Program-made: the position numbers and the translations under genes
Shown: piece by piece, positions 1 to 8,217 of the stretch
Layout: each line of letters begins with the position of its first letter
Numbering within the stretch: the first letter of the stretch is position 1
Notes under the pieces: generated by a model
What the model was told of the DNA's origin: nothing
The model's input: only the letters and a program-made list of their open reading frames with translations
Database searches by the model: none
Origin: Pseudomonas sp. LD120
GTDB taxonomy: Bacteria; Pseudomonadota; Gammaproteobacteria; Pseudomonadales; Pseudomonadaceae
Reading direction: 5' to 3'
NCBI RefSeq assembly: GCF_009861525.1
Contig: NZ_WVHL01000003.1
Span: 1,054,001-1,118,000 of the forward strand
DNA: 64,000 bases

Positions 1-51
1 ATGCCTCGGCAGTGTTGTGCTGCTATTTCGTAGTATGCAAAGGAGTTACAA

Positions 52-384
52 ATGAGTGCCTGGTTCGAGCTGAAGCAGTATGGCAGTGGTGCATGCAGAT
101 TCTTGCTGAAGACAAAGGAGGCGCAGACCATGCTTCAAAGCGACCGATTCCCCTGCCGGGACAGTGCCGAGGCGGCTCTCGGACTGTTCCGCGCACACTG
201 CGCTTCCACCGAGCGTTACGTCAAGAAAATTTCGTCCGGCGGCAAGCCTTTTTTCAAACTCAAGGCCGGCAAGGAAGTGATTCTGGTCAGTCATCTGTAT
301 GACTCGGAAGCGACCCTCGACAACGCCATCAGTGCCATCGCTGCGGCAGGTACCACCGAGCGAGTCGAAGTCGTCCAGCTGTAA
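52..384 (+). CDS. YegP/DUF1508-like small protein
   Basis: A 110-residue protein with two imperfect copies of the DUF1508 (YegP) strand-strand-helix unit. The first begins with WFELKQYGSGACRFLLKT near residue 4. The second begins with KPFFKLKAGKEVILVSHLY near residue 65 and is followed by a helix rich in Ala and Ile. The family is small, cytosolic and of unknown biochemical role; some members are stress-associated, but nothing here assigns a function. The ATG is supported by a strong AAAGGAG Shine-Dalgarno eight bases upstream. The gene stands alone and ends at a clear hairpin terminator shared with the convergent xthA. The first repeat is more diverged than the second, so homology is best judged from the second half. 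Confidence 0.8.
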   Translation: MSAWFELKQYGSGACRFLLKTKEAQTMLQSDRFPCRDSAEAALGLFRAHCASTERYVKKISSGGKPFFKLKAGKEVILVSHLYDSEATLDNAISAIAAAGTTERVEVVQL

Positions 385-394
385 GCGATAGTAG

Positions 395-423
395 AAAGCC
401 CATCTGATGATGGGCTTTTTTGT
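395..423 (+). terminator. Rho-independent terminator after the YegP-like gene
   Basis: A perfect 10-bp stem (AAAGCCCATC, loop TGAT, GATGGGCTTT) runs into a T tract. It ends the plus-strand gene and lies just beyond the stop of convergent xthA, so it may act in both directions, although the T run on the minus strand is poor. Confidence 0.85.
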
Positions 424-432
424 GCCTGTCGA

Positions 433-1245
433 TCAGCTCAGTTCGAGCCAGATCGGCGCATGATCCGAAGGTTTTTCCATGCCACGCAGTTCGTAGTCGA
501 CACCGGCGTCCTTGACCCGCGGCAGCAAGCCTTGAGAGGCCATGATCAGGTCGATGCGCAGGCCGCGCTTGGGTTCATCCTCGAAGCCGCGACTGCGGTA
601 GTCAAACCAACTGAAGCGATCGTTCACCTCTGGGTTCAGGTGCCGGAAGCTGTCCACCAGGCCCCAGTTCTTCAGGCGTGCCATCCATTCGCGTTCTTCC
701 GGCAGGAAGCTGCACTTGCCGGTTTTCAGCCAGCGCTTGGCGTTCTCGGCACCGATGCCGATGTCGCAGTCTTCTGGGGAAATATTCACATCACCCATCA
801 CCACCAGTGGCTGCTCATTGCTGAAGCGGCTTTCCAGCAACTGCTGCAGATCGTTGTAAAAACGTGCCTTGGCCGGAAACTTGGTGGGGTGGTCGCGACT
901 TTCGCCTTGGGGAAAGTAGCCGTTCATGATGGTGACTGGTGTGCCGTTGGCGTCGGCGAAGGTGCCCCAGATAAAACGCCTTTGGGCGTCTTCTTCATCG
1001 TCCTCAAAGCCTTTATGCAAGACCAGTGGTGCCTGGCGCGAGAGCAAGGCGACACCGTAATGGCCCTTCTGGCCATGGTAATGCACGTGATAACCCAGAG
1101 CCTGGATGTCGGCGAGAGGAAACTGCTCGTCGGCGACCTTGGTTTCCTGCAGGCCGATGACGTCTGGTTGGTGTTTGTCGATCAGCGCCGCCAACTGATG
1201 GGGGCGGGCGCGCAGCCCGTTGATATTGAACGAGACGATCTTCAT
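433..1245 (-). CDS. xthA: exodeoxyribonuclease III
   Basis: Mg-dependent AP endonuclease and 3'-5' exonuclease of base-excision repair, acting on abasic sites and damaged 3' ends. The 270 residues match the ExoIII length. Visible are the N-terminal [14 protein letters not shown] strand with the metal-site Asn7, the QETK motif with Glu34, the [11 protein letters not shown] segment, and the C-terminal [10 protein letters not shown] with catalytic His262. The frame stays open a further 66 codons upstream, but that part is low-complexity and out of family, so the ATG at 1245 is chosen. It is divergent from the GNAT gene and convergent with the YegP-like gene. A second XthA paralogue is common in pseudomonads, so the exact paralogue is not fixed. 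Confidence 0.95.
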   Translation of the reverse strand: MKIVSFNINGLRARPHQLAALIDKHQPDVIGLQETKVADEQFPLADIQALGYHVHYHGQKGHYGVALLSRQAPLVLHKGFEDDEEDAQRRFIWGTFADANGTPVTIMNGYFPQGESRDHPTKFPAKARFYNDLQQLLESRFSNEQPLVVMGDVNISPEDCDIGIGAENAKRWLKTGKCSFLPEEREWMARLKNWGLVDSFRHLNPEVNDRFSWFDYRSRGFEDEPKRGLRIDLIMASQGLLPRVKDAGVDYELRGMEKPSDHAPIWLELS

Positions 1246-1420
1246 GGTCGGCGGTCCTGGCAAAACCGCGATGCTAGCTGACAACGTCCGGGGCGGCCAG
1301 CGTGGCGGCGCTGCAGATGCGCTGCTAATGTCCTTGGGCGCGGGAACGATCAGCGCCGCGCAAGGTTCGTAGTTACAAGAGCGCGGCCGTTTGAGCCGGG
1401 TCCACGGGAGAGTGACCGCC

Positions 1421-2071
1421 ATGCCTGATACTGCCAACGCCATTGCCGATATTCACATGCTCGACAGCGGTTATTCCCGCGAAGCGCGGTCGTTGTTGTA
1501 CCAGGCGTATCGCCATGAACCGACGTTCGCTTTCATTTTTGAAGCCGAGCGCGCCGGTTATGAGCAGCGAGTGAGGGCTACGGTGCGCGAGCTGGTGAAG
1601 CAACATTTTCTTCAGGGCCTGCCGGCCATTGGTTTGCTGGTCAACGACCGGTTGATCGGCATTGCCTTGATCGCACCGCCCCAGCGCCGCCTGGGGATCA
1701 CCGAAAGTTGGGCGTGGCGCTTGCGCATGGTGTTGAGCACCGGCTTTGGTTGCACCCGGCGCTACCTGGACTATCAGCAGGCGGTGCAGGCGTGCCTGCC
1801 CAACGACGCGGTTCATGTGTTGCCGCTGCTGGGGGTACATCCGGAGTTTCAGGGGCTGCATTTGGGTGAGCAATTGTTGGCGGCCGTACACAACTGGTGC
1901 GCCGTGGATGAGCATTCTCAAGGCGTGGTGTTGGACACCGGTAACCCGCGTTACCTGGCGTTTTATAAGCGTCAGGGCTACGAAGAGATTGGTGAAATCG
2001 CGGTAGGAACTGTCCGCGAGCACGTATTTTTTCACCCAAATCCGCAGCGCTTACAAAGCGCAACAGTCTGA
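1421..2071 (+). CDS. GNAT-family N-acetyltransferase
   Basis: A 216-residue GNAT protein of unknown substrate. The acetyl-CoA binding segment is visible around residues 137-155 as [17 protein letters not shown], followed by the C-terminal strand/helix with [20 protein letters not shown], the usual substrate-side end of the fold. The frame is open to a TTG at 1391, but the ATG at 1421 has a purine-rich GGGAGAG upstream and gives a normal N-terminus. It sits between xthA (divergent) and tamA (same strand, 86 bp downstream), probably with its own promoter. The substrate (amine, protein N-terminus or antibiotic) cannot be inferred. Confidence 0.85.
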   Translation: MPDTANAIADIHMLDSGYSREARSLLYQAYRHEPTFAFIFEAERAGYEQRVRATVRELVKQHFLQGLPAIGLLVNDRLIGIALIAPPQRRLGITESWAWRLRMVLSTGFGCTRRYLDYQQAVQACLPNDAVHVLPLLGVHPEFQGLHLGEQLLAAVHNWCAVDEHSQGVVLDTGNPRYLAFYKRQGYEEIGEIAVGTVREHVFFHPNPQRLQSATV

Positions 2072-2120
2072 TATAGAACTTTCCTTGAGCTCTGTAGACC
2101 TTTCCTTGTAATTGAGCGCT

Positions 2121-2146
2121 CTATCACTCTCCCACGCTCGTGATAG
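2121..2146. promoter_or_regulatory. inverted repeat just upstream of tamA
   Basis: CTATCAC (2121-2127) and GTGATAG (2140-2146) form a perfect 7-bp inverted repeat with a 12-bp spacer, ending 11 bases before the chosen tamA ATG. Upstream, CTTTCCTTG occurs twice at 2079-2087 and 2100-2108, exactly 21 bp apart. This could be an operator or a hairpin over the translation start, where the Shine-Dalgarno is weak. Confidence 0.4.
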
Positions 2147-2157
2147 CATCCGCGCCT

Positions 2158-3885
2158 ATGAAGTTTTCCGGAAAATTTACCAGCGGTTTTTTGCTGTTGC
2201 TCACAAGCTGTGCGGCGCTGGCGCAGAGCGAATTGGATGTCAGAGTAAAGCCCGCCAATGCCGAGCTGAAGGCCAACGTGGAAGGTTACATTGGCGGTGT
2301 AGGCGATCGCGATGAAGAAGCCCTGCTGCGGTTCAGTCGGGGCGCTGAGGAGCAGGCCAAGAAAGCCGCTCAGGCTTTGGGGTATTACCAACCGCATATC
2401 GAAAGCGAAGTACGCGGTGGCGAAAAGCCACGGTTGTTGTTGCGTATTGATCCCGGCGAGCCAGTGCATTTGCGTAGCGTGACCATCCGTGTTGAAGGCC
2501 CGGCCGCGGCCCTCAAGTCTTTTCGAACCCCCGACAGCCTCCAACTGAAACCTGGCGCGGTGCTCAATCATGGCCACTATGAAGATGCCAAGCGTCTGAT
2601 CCAGAACCAAGCGTCGCGCTACGGCTTTTTCAGTGGGCGGTTCACTCGCCAGCAACTGTTGGTGGACCCCCTGGCCGGGGTCGCGGACATCGAACTGGTC
2701 TATGACAGCGGCCCGCGTTATGCCCTGGGTCAGGTCAGCTTCAGCGGCGATTCGCTGTTCGATGAAGACTTGCTGCGGCGCATGGTGCCGTTCAAGACCG
2801 GTGCTGCCTACGATTCCGAATTGATCGCCGAACTCAATCAGGCTCTGCAATCGAGTGGTTATTTTGATGGCGTGCGGGTGGACGCTGCACCCAGCGCCGC
2901 GGAACACGATGTGATCCCGGTGGCGGTCCAACTGAAAACTCGCAAGCCTCGGACCATGGGCCTGGGCTTGGGTTATTCCACTGACGTTGGCCCCAGAGTC
3001 AAGGCCAACTGGACCCGGCACTGGGTTAACCCCCAGGGCCACAGCTACGGCTGGGAGGCGGAAGTCTCGGCGCCACGGCAGAACGTCGGTCTGTGGTACG
3101 ACATTCCTTTGGACCCGCCCTTGACCGACAAGCTGCGATTTGCCGGTGGCTACCAGAATGAAGAGATTGCCGGCACTGACACCTTGAGTAAATTGCTCAC
3201 CATTGGTCCCGAGTGGCACAGCAAGTTGCCCAGTGGCTGGCAACGGGTCCTCTCGTTGAAGTACCAGCGGGAGGAATATCGGCTCGGGGATGACTCGGGT
3301 TTGAGTAATTTGCTGATGCCCGGCCTGACTTATTCCTACTTGCGTAGTGACAATCGAATCGACCCACACAACGGTTATCGCATTCAGTTCGATACCAAGC
3401 TGGCCAAGGAAGGTTTGGGTTCCGACACCAATCTGTTGTACGGCACCGTGCTGCTCAAGGGCCTGACCACGGTCTGGGACAAGCATCGCTTTCTCGGTCG
3501 TGTGCAGTTCGGTGGCAGCGCTACCAACGGCTATCAATCGGTTCCGCCTTCTTTGCGTTTCTTCGCGGGCGGTGATCAGAGCGTTCGCGGTTATGACTAT
3601 CAGAGCCTGTCGCCGGAAAACACCGAAGGTGATCGCATTGGTGGTCGCTACATGGTGGCCGGTAGTGTTGAGTATCAGTACTCCGTCGCCGAGAAATGGC
3701 GGATCGCGACCTTCGTCGACCAGGGTAATTCCTTCAACAAACTGGAACTGCCGAACCTCAAGACCGGGGTCGGTGTGGGCGTGCGTTGGGTCTCGCCAGT
3801 GGGTCCGATCCGGGTCGACCTGGCCCACGCCATGAATGATGACGGTGGTATTCGTTTGCACTTTTCCATGGGGCCGGAGCTTTGA
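2158..3885 (+). CDS. tamA: TamA-like BamA-family outer membrane protein
   Basis: Outer-membrane subunit of the translocation and assembly module, an Omp85-family beta-barrel that works with TamB. The protein has 575 residues: a signal peptide (hydrophobic 11-17, likely cleavage after ALA at 22), three POTRA-like domains to about residue 260, and a C-terminal barrel. The barrel carries the diagnostic loop-6 VRGY motif at residues 476-479. The ATG at 2158 begins the signal peptide; a GTG at 2140 is in frame but would only add MIASAP. LTSC at 15-18 resembles a lipobox, though a barrel lipoprotein is unlikely. The tamB start overlaps the tamA stop, so the two are translationally coupled. Confidence 0.93.
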   Translation: MKFSGKFTSGFLLLLTSCAALAQSELDVRVKPANAELKANVEGYIGGVGDRDEEALLRFSRGAEEQAKKAAQALGYYQPHIESEVRGGEKPRLLLRIDPGEPVHLRSVTIRVEGPAAALKSFRTPDSLQLKPGAVLNHGHYEDAKRLIQNQASRYGFFSGRFTRQQLLVDPLAGVADIELVYDSGPRYALGQVSFSGDSLFDEDLLRRMVPFKTGAAYDSELIAELNQALQSSGYFDGVRVDAAPSAAEHDVIPVAVQLKTRKPRTMGLGLGYSTDVGPRVKANWTRHWVNPQGHSYGWEAEVSAPRQNVGLWYDIPLDPPLTDKLRFAGGYQNEEIAGTDTLSKLLTIGPEWHSKLPSGWQRVLSLKYQREEYRLGDDSGLSNLLMPGLTYSYLRSDNRIDPHNGYRIQFDTKLAKEGLGSDTNLLYGTVLLKGLTTVWDKHRFLGRVQFGGSATNGYQSVPPSLRFFAGGDQSVRGYDYQSLSPENTEGDRIGGRYMVAGSVEYQYSVAEKWRIATFVDQGNSFNKLELPNLKTGVGVGVRWVSPVGPIRVDLAHAMNDDGGIRLHFSMGPEL

Positions 3886-6800
3886 AGCGCGGCTTGAAAA
3901 TAGCGCTGTTGGCGCTCCTTGCGCTGGTGCTGCCGGGCCTTCTGGTCCTGGCTACGTTACTGGGTAGCCAGGCGGGCAGCCGCTGGGCCTTGGGCTGGGT
4001 GCCGGGGCTGACGCTAGAGCGTTTCGAGGGACGTCTGGGCGGTCAGTGGCGCGCCGATCAGTTGCTGTGGCAACAGGACGGCAGCCGGGTCGAACTCAGC
4101 GGGGTGCAGTTTGCCTGGTCCCCCGCCTGCCTGTTACGCATGACCCTGTGTGTCGAGCAATTACAGGCCGACCGGGTCAGCCTGCAATTTCCTCCCAGTG
4201 TCGATACCGCACAACAGTCGGCTCCCGTCAGCCTGCCGGAATTGCGCTTGCCGCTGGCCATCGAGCTGGGACAGGTGCAGGTCGGTCGCTTGCTGTTCAA
4301 TGGCAGCGAACAGCTCAAGGGCTTGCAACTGGCGGCGCACTGGACCGACCAAGGCTTGCGGATCGACTCGCTGCGCGTGCAGCGCGACGACCTGAATCTG
4401 GAACTGTCCGGATTGTTGCACCCCAGTGCTGACTGGCCGCTGACGGCTGAGGGCAACCTGGGCTTGCCGGCGCCTGGCGGTGGTCCCTGGTCGCTGGCGC
4501 TGAAGGTCGAAGGCGACCTGCTCAACACCTTGAGACTCAACGCCGACAGCAGTGGTTATCTGCAAGGACGGTTGAGCGGTCAACTGCAACCTCTGGTGGA
4601 GGATCTGCCAGCGCAGGTGCGTATCACCGCCGATGGCTTCAAGGTCAGCGCCGACTTGCCGGACACCTTGCAACTGGATCAGTTGGAGCTGACCGCCAAG
4701 GGCGACCTGCAAAGCGGTTATCAGCTCAACGGCAAGGCCCGCTTGCCAGCGGAGCAGGGGCCTGTGGCGTTGCTGTTGCGGGGTAAGGTCGATGCCAAGG
4801 GCGCGCGGATTGCCGCCCTGGATCTGCAGGCCGATGACACGCAGAGCCTCAAGCTCACTGGGCAGTTGGACTGGAGTGACGGTTTTTCCGCCGAGGCCAA
4901 GCTTGCCTGGCTGGATTTTCCCTGGCATCGCCTCTATCCATTGATTGAAGAACCGGCGGTGGCGTTGCGCAGTTTCAACGCAGAAGTGGCGTACCGCGAC
5001 GGCAGCTATCTGGGTAACTTCAAGGGCGACCTCGACGGTCCGGCCGGCGCCTTCAGCCTGAGCAGCCCCTTCAGTGGCGACTTGACGAAGATCTTTTTGC
5101 CGCAGCTGCAACTCACGGCTGGACAAGGTAAAGCCCTGGGGCACTTGAACCTGCAATTTGCCGATGGGCTGGCCTGGGATACGGCCCTTGAACTGTCGGC
5201 GGTCAACCCGGCCTATTGGCTGGCGGAATTGCCTGGCACCCTGGCCGGTCCCCTGCGCAGCCAGGGGGAAATGAACAATGAACAGCTCAAGCTCACCGCC
5301 AACCTCGATCTCAAGGGGCGTCTGCGAGGGCAGCCTGCGGTGTTGCAGGCCAAGGCCGATGGCGCAGGTGAGCAATGGCACCTGAGCGGGTTGCAGTTCC
5401 GCCTGGGGGACAACCGAATCACTGGTTCCGCCAGCTTGCAGCAGCAAATCGCCGGCCAGTTGGACATCAAGTTACCGCGCCTGGGCCAGCTTTGGCCGCA
5501 GTTGCGTGGCCAACTCAATGGTCGGGTGGACTTGGCGGGTACGCTCGAGTCGCCTTCCGGAAGCCTCGATCTTGCCGGGCAGCAATTGGCTTTTGCCGAT
5601 AACCGACTGCAGAGCCTCAAGCTGGATGCTCGCCTTGACGGTGCGCAAAAGGCCCAGCTTGACCTTAAGGGCAGCGGGATTCAGATGGGCGATACGCAAC
5701 TCGGGACGTTGACCGTGGCCGGTCGGGGCGACGTCCAGCAACAGAAGCTGCAGTTGGATCTGCAAGGGCCGTTGTTGACGTTGGCGCTGGGGCTCGATGG
5801 CACGTTGGACAAGGGTAGCTGGCGTGGACGTCTGGCCAGTGGCGAGGTGCAGACCGGCGGCCAGAACTGGGCGTTGCAGAATCCGGCCAGGTTGGAGCGC
5901 CTGGCCAACGGCGCGGTCAATTTCGGCGCCCACTGCTGGGCCAGCGGCGACGCCAGCTTGTGTGCAGACGACCAGCGGCTGATGCCCGATCCGAAGCTGC
6001 GTTATCAGCTCAAGCAGTTTCCTCTCGACAGCCTGGCCCAATGGCTGCCCAAGGATTTCGCCTGGAAAGGCGTGCTCAATGCCGATGTGCAACTGGATCT
6101 GCCGGCCAGTGGTCCCAAGGGGCAGGTCATGCTGGACGCCAGCGGTGGCACGCTGCTGGTCAAGGACAAGGGGCAGTGGCTGGATTTCCCTTATCAGGCG
6201 CTGAAACTCAATACCAGCCTCACACCGCGGCGCATCGACACGCAGTTGCAGTTCGATGGCGGCAAGCTGGGGGAGCTGATGGTTCAGGCGCAGATCAATC
6301 CGTTGCCGAAAAGCAAACCCCTGTCCGGTGATTTCCGCCTGAGGGGCCTTGATTTGTCCGTGGCGAGGCCGTTCGTGCCTATGGTTGAGAAACTCAACGG
6401 CACCTTGAACGGCAGCGGCCGCTTGTCCGGCGGGCTGTTGGCGCCTCAGGTCAACGGTAACGTGCAGTTGGTCGACGGACAGGTGTCCGGTTCCGAGCTG
6501 CCCACCAGTCTTGAGGACCTGCAACTGACGGCGCAGATCGTCGGTGAAAGTGTGCAGCTCAACGGGGGGTGGAGAAGTGGCAAGGCCGGGCAGGGTAGCC
6601 TTGACGGCAGCATCGACTGGGGGCGTGCGCTGAGTGTCGACCTGACCCTCAAAGGCACGCAACTGCCGGTCACCGTCGAGCCTTATGCGGAGCTGGAAGT
6701 GGCTCCGGATCTGAACATCTCACTGCACGACGACAAGCTGGCGATCGCCGGCAAGGTGCTGATCCCTAAAGGTCAGATCACTGTGCGCGAGCTGCCGCCG

Positions 6801-7559
6801 TCGACGGTCAAGGTGTCCGATGATGTGGTGATTGTCGGTCAGCAGACCGATGAGGGTAAAAAGCCCATGGTCATGGCGATGGACGTCGACGTGGAAGTGG
6901 GGCGGGATAAGCTGAGTTTCGCCGGATTTGGTCTCACGGCCAACTTGCAGGGCCATGTGCACATTGGCGACAACATGGATACGCGCGGCGAACTGTGGCT
7001 CAACGACGGTCGTTACCGTGCCTACGGTCAGCGCCTGACGGTGCGGCGTGCGCGGCTGCTGTTTGCCGGCCCCATCGACCAGCCTTATCTGGACATCGAA
7101 GCGGTGCGCAAGACCGACGACGTGACCGCCGGCATTCGCTTGAGCGGCAGCGCCGAGCAGCCGACGACGCAGATTTTCTCCGAGCCGGCCATGAGCCAAG
7201 AGCAGGCCTTGTCTTATCTGGTGCTGGGGCGGCCCCTGGGTTCCACCGGTGAAGACAACAACATGCTGGCGCAGGCGGCACTGGGATTGGGGTTGATGGG
7301 CAGCTCCGAACTCACCGGCGATATTGCCAAGAACCTGGGGATCCAGGACTTCCAACTCGATACCCAAGGCAGCGGCAACGCCACCAGCGTGGTGGCCAGC
7401 GGTAACATTTCCGAGCGGCTGAGCCTGCGCTACGGTGTGGGTGTGTTCGAGCCGGCCAGCACCATCGCGCTGCGCTACAAGCTGAGCAAGAAGGTCTATC
7501 TGGAGGCTGCCAGCGGTTTTGCCAGCTCCCTGGACATCTTCTACAAGCGCGACTTCTGA
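3882..7559 (+). CDS. tamB: TamB, AsmA-like translocation/assembly module subunit
   Basis: A 1225-residue inner-membrane-anchored periplasmic protein. A single membrane anchor lies at about residues 7-28 (ALLALLALVLPGLLVLATLL). A long repetitive beta-rich body follows, of the kind that forms a hydrophobic groove spanning the periplasm, and it ends in a DUF490/TamB domain over the last 330 or so residues, with the final residues YKRDF. In the family it partners TamA and is implicated in outer-membrane protein assembly and phospholipid transport. The start is a TTG that shares bases with the tamA TGA (TTGA), indicating coupling. No frameshift or truncation is seen; its length is close to that of other TamB proteins. 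Confidence 0.93.
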   Translation: MKRGLKIALLALLALVLPGLLVLATLLGSQAGSRWALGWVPGLTLERFEGRLGGQWRADQLLWQQDGSRVELSGVQFAWSPACLLRMTLCVEQLQADRVSLQFPPSVDTAQQSAPVSLPELRLPLAIELGQVQVGRLLFNGSEQLKGLQLAAHWTDQGLRIDSLRVQRDDLNLELSGLLHPSADWPLTAEGNLGLPAPGGGPWSLALKVEGDLLNTLRLNADSSGYLQGRLSGQLQPLVEDLPAQVRITADGFKVSADLPDTLQLDQLELTAKGDLQSGYQLNGKARLPAEQGPVALLLRGKVDAKGARIAALDLQADDTQSLKLTGQLDWSDGFSAEAKLAWLDFPWHRLYPLIEEPAVALRSFNAEVAYRDGSYLGNFKGDLDGPAGAFSLSSPFSGDLTKIFLPQLQLTAGQGKALGHLNLQFADGLAWDTALELSAVNPAYWLAELPGTLAGPLRSQGEMNNEQLKLTANLDLKGRLRGQPAVLQAKADGAGEQWHLSGLQFRLGDNRITGSASLQQQIAGQLDIKLPRLGQLWPQLRGQLNGRVDLAGTLESPSGSLDLAGQQLAFADNRLQSLKLDARLDGAQKAQLDLKGSGIQMGDTQLGTLTVAGRGDVQQQKLQLDLQGPLLTLALGLDGTLDKGSWRGRLASGEVQTGGQNWALQNPARLERLANGAVNFGAHCWASGDASLCADDQRLMPDPKLRYQLKQFPLDSLAQWLPKDFAWKGVLNADVQLDLPASGPKGQVMLDASGGTLLVKDKGQWLDFPYQALKLNTSLTPRRIDTQLQFDGGKLGELMVQAQINPLPKSKPLSGDFRLRGLDLSVARPFVPMVEKLNGTLNGSGRLSGGLLAPQVNGNVQLVDGQVSGSELPTSLEDLQLTAQIVGESVQLNGGWRSGKAGQGSLDGSIDWGRALSVDLTLKGTQLPVTVEPYAELEVAPDLNISLHDDKLAIAGKVLIPKGQITVRELPPSTVKVSDDVVIVGQQTDEGKKPMVMAMDVDVEVGRDKLSFAGFGLTANLQGHVHIGDNMDTRGELWLNDGRYRAYGQRLTVRRARLLFAGPIDQPYLDIEAVRKTDDVTAGIRLSGSAEQPTTQIFSEPAMSQEQALSYLVLGRPLGSTGEDNNMLAQAALGLGLMGSSELTGDIAKNLGIQDFQLDTQGSGNATSVVASGNISERLSLRYGVGVFEPASTIALRYKLSKKVYLEAASGFASSLDIFYKRDF

Positions 7560-7563
7560 GCCC

Positions 7564-7590
7564 CGCCCCGTCTCGGGGCGTTCGCTTCAT
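7564..7590 (+). terminator. probable terminator after tamB
   Basis: CGCCCCG, loop TCT, CGGGGCG forms a 7-bp GC-rich stem five bases after the tamB stop. It is followed by TTCGCTTCATTTT, a broken T tract, so termination may be partial. Confidence 0.55.
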
Positions 7591-7673
7591 TTTCCTCTCA
7601 TCACCGCGCACCGGTTTTATGCCGGCGCGCTGCGCCGTTTATCACGCAATTGAAGAGCATGCTAATTATTGCG

Positions 7674-7701
7674 TTGACATTGGCTGCCTAGGCAGTAATA
7701 T
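7674..7701 (+). promoter_or_regulatory. sigma70 promoter of the marR-efflux operon
   Basis: TTGACA (7674-7679) and TAATAT (7696-7701) are separated by 16 bp, a strong housekeeping-type promoter 43 bp before the marR start. The spacer contains the first of two palindromic operators. Confidence 0.8.
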
Positions 7702-7728
7702 CTCGACACACACTCTCTGCCTAGGCAG
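7684..7728. promoter_or_regulatory. twin palindromic operators, likely MarR sites
   Basis: Two identical perfect 12-bp palindromes, CTGCCTAGGCAG, occupy 7684-7695 (between -35 and -10) and 7717-7728 (about ten bases past the expected transcription start). Their spacing is 33 bp, near three helical turns, so dimers at both sites would face the same side of the DNA. The position predicts autorepression by the adjacent MarR protein. Confidence 0.75.
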
Positions 7729-7743
7729 CTAATTGGTGGTCAG

Positions 7744-8217
7744 ATGAAACATTTCGAACCCGACGACTTTCACAATTGCCATCTCGGCCTGCTGCTGGGG
7801 CGCGCCGCCTTGCTCAAGGACCGGATCATCGACACCCACATGGAACCCCACGGCATCACTGCGGCGCAGTTCAAGGTGCTGATCATCATGGCCCAGTTCG
7901 GTGTCGATACCCCAGCCGAGTTGTGCCGTTATCTGTCCCTGGACAGTGGGTCGATGACCCGCATGCTCGATCGCCTGGAGCAGAAAGGTTTCCTCGCTCG
8001 CAAACGTTCGGAAGGGGATCGGCGTCAGGTGCAACTGGTCCTCACGCCCGAGGGACAGAAGATTGCCAGTCGGTTGCCGCAGGTTGGCGCCGATGCAATG
8101 AACGAGTTGGCGGGGGCCATCAGTCCTGAGGAACTGAGCACCCTGGAACGGATTCTCAAGAAAATTTTGCTGGCAGCCGGTGATCCAATCACCATCCTGC
8201 GGGTAGGTGATAAATGA
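7744..8217 (+). CDS. MarR-family transcriptional regulator of the efflux operon
   Basis: A 157-residue winged-helix regulator. The helix-turn-helix spans roughly 56-88 (TPAELCRYLSLDSGSMTRML), and the wing carries the family signature GDRRQVQLVLTPEG. MarR proteins bind palindromes as dimers and are released by small phenolic or drug-like ligands. Here two identical palindromes overlay its own promoter, so it most likely represses itself and the three downstream efflux genes. The stop overlaps the next start (ATGA at 8214-8217). From memory, PAO1 has the same four-gene order at PA5157-PA5160. The inducer is unknown. Confidence 0.9.
   Translation: MKHFEPDDFHNCHLGLLLGRAALLKDRIIDTHMEPHGITAAQFKVLIIMAQFGVDTPAELCRYLSLDSGSMTRMLDRLEQKGFLARKRSEGDRRQVQLVLTPEGQKIASRLPQVGADAMNELAGAISPEELSTLERILKKILLAAGDPITILRVGDK

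Noticed and set aside
1..51. Possible end of an upstream gene (TAG at 31-33)
   Set aside because: Only ten codons are visible, so there is no way to tell coding from chance.
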